A stretch of DNA of 64,000 nt from Streptomyces sp. NBC_01439 (GTDB lineage Bacteria > Actinomycetota > Actinomycetes > Streptomycetales > Streptomycetaceae), in the NCBI RefSeq assembly GCF_036227605.1, contig NZ_CP109487.1, forward strand, positions 3,608,001 through 3,672,000. Direction: 5' to 3'. Of this stretch, positions 44,701 through 52,900 are shown piece by piece. The position numbers and the translations under genes are program-made. The notes under the pieces are model-generated. The model did no database searches. It worked only from the letters and a program-made list of their open reading frames with translations, and was not told where the DNA came from. Positions within the stretch are counted from its first letter, which is position 1. Every line of letters begins with the position of its first letter.

Positions 44701-45596
44701 CCCGGGCCGGTGAGGGCGCGCAGCAGCCGCAGCTGCGAAGCGTCCGTGTCCTGGTACTCGTCGACGAAGATCGCGTCGTAGGCGGAGGCGAGGGACGGCG
44801 TGCGTTCCGCGAGGAGCACCGCCCGGTGCAGGAGTTCCGCGTAGTCCAGCGTGCCCTGCATGTCGAGGACGTCGAGGTACTCGGAGAGGAAGGCCGCCGC
44901 CGCCTTCCAGTCCGGGCGGCCGATGCGGTCGGCGAACGAGGAGAGGGCCTGCGGCCCGAGGCCCAGCTCGCGGGCACGGGCGAGCACCGCCCGGACCTCG
45001 TCGGCGAACCCGCGCGTGGTCAGCGCGGCGCGCAGGTCGTCCGGCCAGCGGATGGAGCGGATCCGGCGCTGGCCCTCGAGGAGGGTACGGACCATCACGT
45101 CCTGCTCGGGGCCGGACAGCAGCCGCAGCGGGTCGGCGAAGAGGTCGGTGTCCTGGTGGGCGCGGACCAGTCCGTAGCAGAAGGAGTGGAAGGTGGTGGC
45201 CTGCGGGGCGCGCGCGCCGCCGAGCCGCAGGGCGGCCCGGTCGCGCAGTTCCACCGCCGCCTTGCGGCTGAAGGTGAGGATGAGGATCCGGGCGGGGTCG
45301 GCGCCCGCTTCCACCCGGGCGGTGACGGCTTCGACCAGCGTGGTCGTCTTTCCGGTGCCCGGTCCGGCGAGGACCAGCAGCGGTCCGCCGGCGTGGTCAA
45401 CCACCGCGCGCTGTGCTGCGTCCAGCACAGGAGGATCCACCCGTTCCGGCCCGGTGCGCACGAGGCGGTACGCATCGGGGGTCCGCGTACGCCGCCGTTC
45501 GGTGCGGTCCGAGGAAGAGGTGATCACGTGGGGTGCCGGTCCTGGTGGGTCTGCGGGGTGTGGCGGTGCTGCCGTGACGGCTCGCGCGGAAGCCAC
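41775..45596 (-). CDS. adnA: AdnA-type helicase-nuclease subunit with Fe-S nuclease domain
   Basis: A 1273-residue partner of AdnB. The motor has Walker A LAGPGTGKTTTLVEA, FVDEYQDTDASQLRLL, GDPDQSIYAFRGAD and TAHRSKGLEWSLVVV. The nuclease (C-terminal 300 residues) carries GSMDRVES and YVVDFKTGK. Four cysteines form a probable 4Fe-4S staple: one in NTCSLQWFLGR and C-x2-C-x5-C (CDHCSFRSSC) at the end, as in AddB and reported for AdnA. About 180 residues in the middle (coded by 43655-44200) are repetitive and Streptomyces-specific. The GTG start is uncertain; a GTG at 45527 is an alternative. It begins the adnA-adnB-dipeptidase-nudC run. Confidence 0.92.
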   Translation of the reverse strand: MASARAVTAAPPHPADPPGPAPHVITSSSDRTERRRTRTPDAYRLVRTGPERVDPPVLDAAQRAVVDHAGGPLLVLAGPGTGKTTTLVEAVTARVEAGADPARILILTFSRKAAVELRDRAALRLGGARAPQATTFHSFCYGLVRAHQDTDLFADPLRLLSGPEQDVMVRTLLEGQRRIRSIRWPDDLRAALTTRGFADEVRAVLARARELGLGPQALSSFADRIGRPDWKAAAAFLSEYLDVLDMQGTLDYAELLHRAVLLAERTPSLASAYDAIFVDEYQDTDASQLRLLRALTGPGGTLVAFGDPDQSIYAFRGADINNVLDFGSAFPGAQVKALTVGRRSGAALLAATRLLTTRMPVPRLPAEAVRAHRNLAPVREGGRVEVFTYPTAGAELDNIADVLRRAHLEDGVPWQDMAVLVRAGGRTLPAMRRALISAGVPVETDGADTPLRHEPAVAPLLTALRVSATEAEPGADLPEAEPAAAEPGLGQSPAVSDAVEAGPGQAADPGVSHAVGSDPGRSPEAPTGSADPAPAVPSAPQEGADAVELGPGGRVGELSRAFGAGGREAPPAEGEPDAVEAGSGRSPGDPGDPGVSGVSGVSDAVGSDPGRSPEAPTGSADASPSALQDQPDAVEAGPGRSSVGPADPAGGVTVEAALTLLASPLGGMDAADLRRLGRALREEERAAGVKVPAPSDVLLARALAEPERLTAHDPAYARGAQRLGLLLRKARELLQGGGTAEEALWVLWDGTPWPQRLERSARRGGPAGRNADRDLDAVCALFDTAARAEERTGGRGALNFLEQLEAEDIAADTLTARATRSDAVRLMTAHRSKGLEWSLVVVASVQEGLWPDLRRRGSLLEADRIGRDGLAEPLTPGALLAEERRLFYVAATRARDRLVVTAVKAPADDGDQPSRFLTELGVPPRDVTARPRRPLAVAALVAELRATTVDPAASPALRDAAARRLARLAALTDDEDRPLVPAAHPQRWWGLYEPTRSSVPLRDRDRPVALSGSALEQLANTCSLQWFLGREVKADTPSTAAQGFGNVVHVLADEVASGRTPADLAVLMERLDSVWDALAFDAPWKSRQEKDNARAALERFLRWHTTDRGGRAAVATEHEFDVTLEAGEVAVRIRGSMDRVESDPQGRAYVVDFKTGKSAPTKDEVARHPQLAVYQLAVREGAVDEAFDGLRPAPGGAELVQLRQGAAVREGGDAVPKVQAQQPLDGEWVGDLLATAAGRVLDERFAPAAGRHCDHCSFRSSCSARPEGRQTIE
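43655..44200. repeat. Degenerate tandem repeats inside adnA
   Basis: At least five copies of a GC-rich unit containing GGGGCTCCGCCCCGGG followed by GACGGCGTCGG occur at about 43670, 43757, 43845, 44023 and 44087 on the plus strand. Two (near 43757 and 44023) share around 50 identical bases. A 9-base subrepeat (CGGACACGC, three copies) lies at about 43793-43819. The frame stays open, coding repeated DAVEAGPGRSP- and VGSDPGRSPEAPTG-like peptides. Confidence 0.85.
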
Positions 45597-45719
45597 CGCG
45601 GAAGCCGAAGTGGCAACGCTACGGCAACCCGCCGACGCCGCGCAGTCCCCCGGGGTACCCCGGACGGGCGTTCGGGCCGTCGCCCGATCGCCCGTCCGGG
45701 CCCCGCATGGCCGAAGCTG

Positions 45720-46082
45720 TCAGGTGTGAGCCTCGTCGCGCGCGCCGTCCTGTCCCCCATCCTGTCCGGGGGACCCGTCCCAGCGCGCCCGGCGCATGTC
45801 CAGCCGCGGCTCGCCGCCCGCCGTCAGGCGCAACGGGGTGGCCTCGGTCCGGTAGTGCTCCAGGGCGCGCACCTCGTGGCCGGGCAGCGGCAGGCCGTCC
45901 GCCCGCACCACGCGCCACCAGGGAACGGCTCCCCCGTACAGGGCCATGACACGCCCGACCTGGCGCGGTCCTCCCTCGCCGAGCCACTCGGCGACGTCCC
46001 CGTACGTCATCACCCGGCCGGGCGGAATACGCTCGGCCACCTCCAGTACGCGCTCCGCGTACGCGGGCAGCTCCTCACTCAT
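45720..46082 (-). CDS. Alkyltransferase-like protein (ATL, MGMT family without catalytic cysteine)
   Basis: A 120-residue MGMT-fold DNA-binding protein. The N-terminal wing has PPGRVMTYGDVAEWLGEGGPRQVGRVM. The active-site motif PCHRV of true methyltransferases is replaced by PWWRVVRADG, with tryptophan for the catalytic cysteine, so it cannot transfer alkyl groups. Such ATL proteins flag O6-alkylguanine lesions for nucleotide excision repair. The C terminus is an Asp/Gly/Gln-rich tail. It is divergent from the large membrane fusion gene and upstream of adnA. Equivalent to Rv3204. Confidence 0.92.
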   Translation of the reverse strand: MSEELPAYAERVLEVAERIPPGRVMTYGDVAEWLGEGGPRQVGRVMALYGGAVPWWRVVRADGLPLPGHEVRALEHYRTEATPLRLTAGGEPRLDMRRARWDGSPGQDGGQDGARDEAHT

Positions 46083-46228
46083 TCAGCACATGGTGCAGTA
46101 CGTCGGCCGCGCTCCGGCGGAAGTCTCGCTTCCGCACCGGCGCGCACCCTGATGCCCCGCTGGCCCGTCGGTCCGTGCCACCATCTTCCGGGCGGTGACT
46201 GGTGATACGTGATCAAGAAGAGACGGAC

Positions 46229-49105
46229 GTGACGACGAAGGAGCAGGGTGTGAGCCCTCCGGACGGCGCGGCGACCGACGACGGCGCACGCCCTGACGAC
46301 GGCCGCTCCGCCCGCCCCGACCCCGTCCCGGAGCCCCGTCCGGAGCCCCCGCGCCCCGGCGGCCGGACCGACCGCACGGGCGGAGCCGAGACGGCCGGGG
46401 CCGAGGGCGCCGAAGCCGGGGCCGGAGCGCCCGCGGCCAAGGCTGCCGAAGCCGGGGCCGGGGCCGTCGGGCCGGGGGCCGGCGCCAGCGCCACCGCCGA
46501 GGGCCCGCACGGTCACGCCGCCACGGACGCCGACCGGGTCGAGGTCGACGAACCGCTGCTCGCCGCCCGCGTGCACCGGCCGTCCGACCTCGTACGCCTG
46601 CTCGTCGGCATCCTCGGCATCGCCGTCCTCCTCGGCATCGCCGCCTTCGCCCACGGCACCACCGTGGGCCTGGAGGAGGACATCAGCAAGGGCACCGGCC
46701 AGGCGCCCGACCTGCTGATCAAGGTCGCCGCGCTGGTGTCCAGCATCGCGGTGCTGCTGCTGCCCGTCGCCTTCGCCATCGAGCGGCTGATCAAACGCGA
46801 CGGGCTGCGCATCGCCGACGGCGTGCTCGCGGCCGTCCTCGCGCACGGCGTCACCCTCGCCACCGACCTGTGGGTCTCGCAAGCCGCCCCCGACACCATC
46901 CAGGACGCCCTCACCCGCCCCGCGGCCGGCGGGACCCTGACCGACCCGGTCCACGGCTACCTCGCGCCCGTCATCGCGTACATGACCGCGGTCGGGATGA
47001 CCCGTAGACCCCACTGGCGGGTCGCCCTGTGGGTGGTCCTGCTCCTCAACGCCCTGGCCATGCTGGTCAACGGGTACACCACCCCCTTCTCGATCATCCT
47101 CACCGTGCTGATCGGCTGGAGCGTCGCCTACGGCACCCTGTACGCCGTCGGTTCGCCCAACGTGCGCCCCACCGGACAGCACCTCCTCGCCGGACTGCGC
47201 CGGGTCGGCTTCCAGCCGGTCAGCGCGATGCGCGCCGAGATGCCCGAGGGCCCCGAGCCCTCCGAGGCCAACGACCGCGGTCGCCGGTACCACGTGACCC
47301 TGGAGGACGGGCCACCGCTCGACGTCACGATCGTCGACCGCGAGCAGCAGGCCCACGGCTTCTTCTACCGGGTCTGGCGCCGGCTCACCCTGCGCGGCAT
47401 CACCACGGGGCGCAGCCTGCAGTCGCTGCGCCAGGCGCTGGAGCAGGAGGCGCTCCTCGCGTACGCGGCCATCGCGGCGGGGGCGAACGCGCCGAAGCTG
47501 ATCGCCACCTCCGAGCTCGGTCCGGACGCGGTGATGCTCGTGTATGAGCACCTGGACGTCCGGGCCCTCGACGCGCTCCCCGACGAGGAGATCACCGACG
47601 AGCTGATCCACCACACGTGGGAGCAGGTACGGGCCCTCCAGTCGCGGCGGATCGCACATCGACGGCTGACCGGGGACGCCCTTGTGGTGGATCGTTCCGG
47701 CAACGTCATCCTGACCGACCTGCGCGGCGGCGAGATCGCCGCGGGTGATCTGGTCCTGCGGATGGACATCGCCCAGCTGCTGACCACGATCGGCCTGCGG
47801 GTCGGCGCCGAGCGCGCGGTGGCCTCGGCCGTGTCGGTGCTCGGCCCGGACGCGGTGGCGGACTGTCTGCCGCTGCTCCAGCCGATCGCGCTGAGCCGTT
47901 CCACCCGGGCGACGCTGCGCAAGCTGGCCCGGGAGCGGGCGGAGCGGCAGCGGGAGGCCGTGCTGGAGTCCTCGCGGGCGGCGAAGGCGGCGCGCGACGC
48001 GGAGTCCGAGGCCTCCGAGACCCCGGTCTCCGCATCGGCCGCGGCCGACCGCAAGGCCGAGAAGAAGGCCCTGGAAGATGCGCTGGACGGGGCCCGCGAG
48101 GAGGATCTGCTGACCCAGATCCGCCACCAGGTGCTGCTGATCCGGCCACAGGCCCCGGTGGAGCCGGCCCGGCTGGAGCGGATCCGGCCGCGCACGCTGG
48201 TCTCGTTCATCGCGGGCGCGTTCGGCGCGTACTTCCTGCTCACGCAGCTCGCCCACGTGGACTTCGCGACGATCATCGGCCAGGCGCAGTGGGGCTGGGT
48301 CGGGGCGGCGCTCGCCTTCTCGGCGCTGACGTACTTCGCGGCGGCCATGAGCCTGCTGGGCTTCGTCCCGGAGCGGGTGTCCTTCCTGCGGACCGTGGTC
48401 GCACAGGTGGCCGGGTCGTTCGTGAAGCTGGTCGCCCCGGCGGCCGTCGGCGGTGTCGCGCTCAACACGCGGTTCCTGCAGCGGGCGGGGGTCCGGCCGG
48501 GGCTGGCGGTCGCGAGCGTGGGCGCCTCCCAGCTGTTCGGGCTGGCCAGCCACATCGTGCTGCTGCTGTCCTTCGGCTATCTGACCGGGACCGAGAAGAC
48601 GCCGGAGATGACCCCGTCCCGGGCCGTCATCGCGGGCTTGCTGACGGTGGCCGTGCTGGTGCTGGTGGTGACGGCGGTCCCGTTCCTGCGGAAGTTCGTG
48701 GTGACGCGGGTACGGGCGCTGTTCGCGGGCGTGGTGCCGCGCATGCTGGACGTGCTCCAGCGGCCGAAGAAGCTGCTGACCGGCATCGGCGGGATGCTGC
48801 TGCTGACGGGCTGCTTCGTGATGTGCCTGGACGCGTCCATCCGCGCGTTCGGGGGCGGCGAGGCCATCAGCTACGCGAGCATCGCGGTGGTGTTCCTGGC
48901 GGGCAACGCGCTGGGGTCGGCGGCTCCGACGCCGGGCGGCATGGGCGCGGTGGAGACCACGCTGACCCTCGGGCTGATCGCGGCGGGCCTGGAGAAGGAA
49001 GTCGCGATCTCCGCGGTGCTGCTGTTCCGTCTGATGACCTTCTGGCTGCCGGTGCTGCCGGGGTGGATCTCGTTCAACTTCCTGACCCGCAAGGAAGCCA
49101 TCTAG
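46229..49105 (+). CDS. Kinase-like domain fused to an LPG-synthase-type flippase (UPF0104/AglD-like)
   Basis: About 958 residues. An Ala/Pro/Glu-rich disordered N terminus (about 100 residues) precedes several helices (LLVGILGIAVLLGIAAF and others). Next is a cytoplasmic region resembling a protein-kinase/UbiB fold: VMLVYEHLDVRAL, catalytic-loop-like HRRLTGDALVVD, and VILTDLRGGEI in place of DFG, so degenerate. The C-terminal 330 residues form the lysylphosphatidylglycerol-synthase transmembrane domain (FIAGAFGAYFLLTQLAHVDF to the end, with PTPGGMGAVETTLTLGL). GTG start used; another GTG 27 bases upstream is possible. Role inferred: membrane lipid or glycan-lipid translocation. Divergent from ATL. 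Confidence 0.85.
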   Translation: MTTKEQGVSPPDGAATDDGARPDDGRSARPDPVPEPRPEPPRPGGRTDRTGGAETAGAEGAEAGAGAPAAKAAEAGAGAVGPGAGASATAEGPHGHAATDADRVEVDEPLLAARVHRPSDLVRLLVGILGIAVLLGIAAFAHGTTVGLEEDISKGTGQAPDLLIKVAALVSSIAVLLLPVAFAIERLIKRDGLRIADGVLAAVLAHGVTLATDLWVSQAAPDTIQDALTRPAAGGTLTDPVHGYLAPVIAYMTAVGMTRRPHWRVALWVVLLLNALAMLVNGYTTPFSIILTVLIGWSVAYGTLYAVGSPNVRPTGQHLLAGLRRVGFQPVSAMRAEMPEGPEPSEANDRGRRYHVTLEDGPPLDVTIVDREQQAHGFFYRVWRRLTLRGITTGRSLQSLRQALEQEALLAYAAIAAGANAPKLIATSELGPDAVMLVYEHLDVRALDALPDEEITDELIHHTWEQVRALQSRRIAHRRLTGDALVVDRSGNVILTDLRGGEIAAGDLVLRMDIAQLLTTIGLRVGAERAVASAVSVLGPDAVADCLPLLQPIALSRSTRATLRKLARERAERQREAVLESSRAAKAARDAESEASETPVSASAAADRKAEKKALEDALDGAREEDLLTQIRHQVLLIRPQAPVEPARLERIRPRTLVSFIAGAFGAYFLLTQLAHVDFATIIGQAQWGWVGAALAFSALTYFAAAMSLLGFVPERVSFLRTVVAQVAGSFVKLVAPAAVGGVALNTRFLQRAGVRPGLAVASVGASQLFGLASHIVLLLSFGYLTGTEKTPEMTPSRAVIAGLLTVAVLVLVVTAVPFLRKFVVTRVRALFAGVVPRMLDVLQRPKKLLTGIGGMLLLTGCFVMCLDASIRAFGGGEAISYASIAVVFLAGNALGSAAPTPGGMGAVETTLTLGLIAAGLEKEVAISAVLLFRLMTFWLPVLPGWISFNFLTRKEAI

Positions 49106-49881
49106 CCTCCGGCCCGGTCGGCGGATCCGGCTGGGCGCTGAACTGCCCCGGCACCTGGGAGGAACCGGTTCCGCTCGGCGGCGGCCGCTACCTGTACGTG
49201 GAGGCGCGCGGGGTCGTGGTGGTGGAGGAGAACGCCGCGGCGCTCGCCGACTGGCCCCGGGGCGCCACCGACGCCTCGTCCTGGGCGTCGGCCGAGGACG
49301 CCCCGTGGTTCCGTCCGGGCACGCGCGGCTCCGGTCCGCTCACCGCGGCCGGGCTCGCCCGGACCTTCGGCGACGCGTGGGTCACCCGTGTCCCCGGCGA
49401 CGAGCTCCCGGACTCGCTGGAGCACCCGGGCACCCGGGAGTTCCTGAGCGGGGTGGGGCTGCCGCGCCACTGGGCCGCGGGCGTCAGCTCGTTCGAGGTC
49501 GCCCCGGAGTTGCTGCGGCCGCTGACCGCGCAGGCACCGGAGGCCGGCGACGACGCCCTCCTGCACCTCGGGACCTTCGACTTCGGGTACACCGACCCGG
49601 GCCTGGTGGGCGTCCACCGCGTCACCGGAGCGGTGCACATGTACCAGGAGTCCGTCATCCCGCTGGCCCGGGACGTGGCGACCTTCGTCGGACTCCTCGA
49701 CGGCGTGCGCCGGTACATGGGCGCCTGCTGGTCCTCGTACCCGGCCGAGGACGGCATCGGGGACTTCGGCGAGGCGATGGAGGCCCTGAATCCCGGGGCG
49801 CTGGCCAACGGCTCGCCCGCGGCCGAGACCTGGGAGCACCTGTTCGCCGCGATCACCGAGCTGAGCGTGTACGGCTACTGA
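49063..49881 (+). CDS. SUKH-4-like protein
   Basis: Around 220-270 residues depending on the start, which I cannot fix: GTG at 49063 (overlapping the upstream gene by 43 bases), CTG at 49138 or GTG at 49198. The recognisable part begins at LTAAGLARTFGDAWVTRVPGDELPDSLEHPGTREFL, followed by HLGTFDFGYTDPGLVGVHRVTGAVHMYQ and the final FAAITELSVYGY. SUKH-4 proteins often act as immunity factors against contact-dependent toxins or as general binding modules; no toxin gene is nearby. Third-position GC is high throughout, supporting translation. Confidence 0.65.
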   Translation: MDLVQLPDPQGSHLASGPVGGSGWALNCPGTWEEPVPLGGGRYLYVEARGVVVVEENAAALADWPRGATDASSWASAEDAPWFRPGTRGSGPLTAAGLARTFGDAWVTRVPGDELPDSLEHPGTREFLSGVGLPRHWAAGVSSFEVAPELLRPLTAQAPEAGDDALLHLGTFDFGYTDPGLVGVHRVTGAVHMYQESVIPLARDVATFVGLLDGVRRYMGACWSSYPAEDGIGDFGEAMEALNPGALANGSPAAETWEHLFAAITELSVYGY

Positions 49882-49966
49882 GGGGAGGGCGGGCAGGCGG
49901 GCGGGCACGACCCCCGTTCGGGTCAGCGCACGGGCGGGGTCGCCGCGGGGCCCACAGGATGGGGAC

Positions 49967-51559
49967 ATGCCGACACACGCCTGGCGGGTCACCGCCGCCG
50001 CCACGCTCGCCGCCGGGCTGCTCGCCACGGCCGCCTGTTCCTCGGACGGCGACGGGAAGAAGGCCACGGCCGACGGCTCCCCCGAGGTCAAGCCCCTGAA
50101 ATGGGGCGACTGCGAGGCCCCGACCGCCGCCCAGGGCGGTGGTCAGGCCCCGCCCAAGGACTGGCAGTGCGCCACCCTCGACGTGCCGCTCGACTACGCG
50201 AAGCCCGAGGGCGAGACGATCCCGATCGCCCTGATCCGGGCCAAGGCCCGGGACCAGAAGAACCGATTGGGCTCCCTGGTCTTCAACTTCGGCGGCCCCG
50301 GCGGCTCGGGCATCAGTACGCTGCCGGGCGCCGCGAAGGAGTACGAGGCCCTGCGCGCCCGGTACGACCTGGTGAGCTTCGACCCTCGCGGGGTGGGCGG
50401 CAGCGACCCGGTCCTGTGCGAGAACGACAAGCAGTTGGACCAGTACTTCAGCGAGGACTCCTCCCCCGAGACCCCGGAGGAGGAGAAGGCCTTCCTCGAG
50501 AACATCCGCACGTACCAGGAGGCCTGCGAGAAGAACTCCGCCGCGATGCTCCCCCGCGTCGGCACCGAGAACGCCGCCCGCGACCTGGACCGCATCCGCC
50601 AGGCCCTCGGCGACGAGAAGCTGAACTACTTCGGCATCTCCTACGGCACGGAGCTCGGCGGGGTCTACGCCCACCTCTTCCCCAAGAACGTCGGCCGGGC
50701 CGTCTTCGACGCCGTCGTGGACCCCACCAAGACCGCCGAACAGAGCGCCCTGGGCCAGGCCAAGGGCTTCCAGCTCGCGCTCGGCAACTTCGCCCAGGAC
50801 TGCGTGGACCGCGGCGACGAGTGCCGGCTCCGGGGCAGCACGCCCAAGGAGATCGAGGCCGACATCATCAAGCTGCAGAAGGCGCTGGCCGCCAAGCCCA
50901 TCCCGGGCATCGGGGACCGGATGCTCACCGAGAGCCAGGCGACCAACGGCATCGCGCAGGCCCTGTACTCGAAGGAGCTCTGGCCGCTGCTGGAACAGGG
51001 TCTCGACGAAGCGGAGGGCGGTCAGGGGCAGTTGCTGATGGCCCTGTCCGATGCGCTCAACGGCCGTGACCAGCAGGGGCGTTACAGCAACATCGGTGCG
51101 GCCAACACCGCGATCAACTGTGTGGACGACAAGGAGCGCTACACCCTGGAGCAGACGAAGGCCAAGCTGGCGGAGTTCCGTGCCGCCTCGCCGGTCTTCG
51201 GGGACCTCCTCGGCTGGGGCATGTTGACCTGCACCGGCTGGCCGGTCCCCGGCACCTGGGAGACCCCCGACGTCTCGGCGCCGGGCTCCGACCCGATCCT
51301 GGTGATCGGCAACACCGGCGACCCGGCCACCCCGTACGAGGGCGCCCGCAAGATGGTGGAGCGGCTCGGCCCGGGCGTGGGCGTGGAGCTCACCTACAAG
51401 GGCGAGGGGCACGGCGCGTACAACAGCGGCGACCCGTGCGTGCAGAAGGCGGTCAACGGCTACCTGCTGGACGGGAAGGCGCCGGCCGGGGGCACCGTCT
51501 GCACCGCGGCCCCCGACCCGACGCCGCCGCCCGGGGTGCCGGAGTCGTCGGCCGCCTGA
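49967..51559 (+). CDS. Secreted lipoprotein alpha/beta hydrolase, tripeptidyl-aminopeptidase (SlpD/E) type
   Basis: A 530-residue exported enzyme. The signal peptide ends in the lipobox LLATAAC, so it is lipid-anchored outside the membrane. Hydrolase features: VFNFGGPGGSG (oxyanion loop), GISYGTELGG with the nucleophile serine, the acid in VIGNTGDPATPY, and the histidine in KGEGHGAYNSG. The C-terminal TAP-like domain places this with Streptomyces proline/tripeptidyl aminopeptidases. AGGATGGGGAC precedes the ATG. It is convergent with moeZ across a strong terminator. Confidence 0.92.
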   Translation: MPTHAWRVTAAATLAAGLLATAACSSDGDGKKATADGSPEVKPLKWGDCEAPTAAQGGGQAPPKDWQCATLDVPLDYAKPEGETIPIALIRAKARDQKNRLGSLVFNFGGPGGSGISTLPGAAKEYEALRARYDLVSFDPRGVGGSDPVLCENDKQLDQYFSEDSSPETPEEEKAFLENIRTYQEACEKNSAAMLPRVGTENAARDLDRIRQALGDEKLNYFGISYGTELGGVYAHLFPKNVGRAVFDAVVDPTKTAEQSALGQAKGFQLALGNFAQDCVDRGDECRLRGSTPKEIEADIIKLQKALAAKPIPGIGDRMLTESQATNGIAQALYSKELWPLLEQGLDEAEGGQGQLLMALSDALNGRDQQGRYSNIGAANTAINCVDDKERYTLEQTKAKLAEFRAASPVFGDLLGWGMLTCTGWPVPGTWETPDVSAPGSDPILVIGNTGDPATPYEGARKMVERLGPGVGVELTYKGEGHGAYNSGDPCVQKAVNGYLLDGKAPAGGTVCTAAPDPTPPPGVPESSAA

Positions 51560-51579
51560 TCCGGTCCGCGGGACGAACG

Positions 51580-51621
51580 CCGAAGGGGCCGTACCCCGAT
51601 CCCGGGATACGGCCCCTTCGG
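51580..51621. terminator. Hairpin between convergent hydrolase and moeZ genes
   Basis: A perfect 14-base-pair stem (CCGAAGGGGCCGTA and its complement) with a 14-base loop lies between the two stop codons. Confidence 0.82.
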
Positions 51622-51630
51622 ACCGTGGCT

Positions 51631-52809
51631 CTAGTAGACCGGCTTCTCGGGCTCGATCTGGTGGACCCAGCCGATCACGCCGCCACCGACGTGCACCGCG
51701 TCCGCGAAGCCCGCGGACTTCAGGACCGCGAGGACTTCCGCACTGCGGACACCCGTCTTGCAGTGCAGGACGATGCGCTTGTCCTGCGGCAGGTCCTGGA
51801 GGGCGGTGCCCATCAGGAACTCGCCCTTGGGGATCAGCTTCGCGCCGGGGATCGAGACGATCTCGTACTCGTTGACCTCGCGGACGTCGATGATCTCGAT
51901 GGGCTCGTCGGTGTCGATCCACTCCTTGAGCTGCTTGGGAGTGATCGTCGAACCGGCGGCCGCCTCCTGGGCCTCCTCCGACACGACGCCGCAGAAGGCC
52001 TCGTAGTCGATGAGCTCGGTGACGGTCGCGTTCGGACCGCAGACCGCGCAGTCGGGGTCCTTGCGGACCTTGACCTGGCGGTACTGCATCTCCAGGGCGT
52101 CGTAGATCATCAGGCGGCCGACCAGCGGCTCGCCGACACCCGTGAGGACCTTGATGGCCTCGGTGACCTGGATCGACCCGATGGACGCGCAGAGCACGCC
52201 CAGCACGCCGCCCTCGGCGCAGCTCGGGACCATGCCCGGCGGCGGGGGCTCCGGGTAGAGGCAGCGGTAGCAGGGGCCGTGCTCGGACCAGAAGACCGAG
52301 GCCTGGCCGTCGAAGCGGTAGATCGAGCCCCACACGTACGGCTTGTTGAGCAGCACGCAGGCGTCGTTCACCAGGTAGCGCGTGGCGAAGTTGTCCGTGC
52401 CGTCGACGATGAGGTCGTACTGGCTGAAGATCTCCATCACGTTCTCGGCTTCGAGCCGCTCTTCGTGAAGGACCACGTTCACGTACGGGTTGATGCCCAG
52501 CACGCTGTCGCGGGCCGACTCGGCCTTGGACCGGCCGATGTCCGCCTGGCTGTGGATGATCTGGCGCTGAAGGTTCGACTCGTCGACCTCGTCGAACTCC
52601 ACGATGCCCAGCGTGCCGACGCCGGCCGCGGCCAGGTACATGAGGGCGGGCGATCCGAGACCGCCGGCACCCACGGCCAGCACCTTGGCGTTCTTCAGGC
52701 GCTTCTGGCCGTCCATCCCGACGTCCGGGATAATCAGGTGCCGCGAATACCGACGGACCTCGTCAACGGTGAGCTCAGCTGCTGGCTCGACCAGCGGTGG
52801 CAGCGACAC
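51631..52809 (-). CDS. moeZ: Adenylyltransferase/sulfurtransferase MoeZ
   Basis: A 392-residue fusion. Residues about 1-270 are the MoeB/ThiF-type E1 domain: VGAGGLGSPALMYLAAAGVG, the ATP-site FDEVDESNLQRQIIH, and zinc cysteine pairs CYRC and CAVC. Residues about 295-390 are a rhodanese domain with active-site cysteine in VLHCKTGVRSAEV. It adenylates and sulfurates carrier proteins such as MoaD and ThiS, and cysteine- and secondary-metabolite-linked carriers. I used the second GTG (MSLPPLVEP), since GGAG sits five bases before it. A perfect SigR promoter lies upstream. Equivalent to Rv3206c. Confidence 0.95.
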   Translation of the reverse strand: MSLPPLVEPAAELTVDEVRRYSRHLIIPDVGMDGQKRLKNAKVLAVGAGGLGSPALMYLAAAGVGTLGIVEFDEVDESNLQRQIIHSQADIGRSKAESARDSVLGINPYVNVVLHEERLEAENVMEIFSQYDLIVDGTDNFATRYLVNDACVLLNKPYVWGSIYRFDGQASVFWSEHGPCYRCLYPEPPPPGMVPSCAEGGVLGVLCASIGSIQVTEAIKVLTGVGEPLVGRLMIYDALEMQYRQVKVRKDPDCAVCGPNATVTELIDYEAFCGVVSEEAQEAAAGSTITPKQLKEWIDTDEPIEIIDVREVNEYEIVSIPGAKLIPKGEFLMGTALQDLPQDKRIVLHCKTGVRSAEVLAVLKSAGFADAVHVGGGVIGWVHQIEPEKPVY

Positions 52810-52874
52810 GGGCACTCCGAAGATGGGAGCATCCCCGCAGGTGCAGGGTGCAAACTGATGGTTGTTCTCCCAGT

Positions 52875-52900
52875 AACACTGCCACGCCCGTCTTCATTCC
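52875..52900 (-). promoter_or_regulatory. SigR-dependent promoter of moeZ
   Basis: Minus strand: GGAAT (52900-52896), exactly 18 bases, GTT (52877-52875), ending 65 bases before the moeZ start. It overlaps the last codons of the upstream spherulin-4-like gene. moeZ is a known SigR target in S. coelicolor (from memory). Confidence 0.88.

Noticed and set aside
45720..46082. Functional O6-methylguanine methyltransferase
   Set aside because: The essential cysteine in PCHRV is replaced by tryptophan, so it is an alkyltransferase-like protein instead.
35709..46205. A 3498-codon open frame on the plus strand
   Set aside because: It is antisense to nudC, dipeptidase, adnB and adnA, which have clear motifs. 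Long antisense frames are expected at very high third-position GC. Its composition (Gly/Arg/Val/Ala, no domains) is typical of a shadow.
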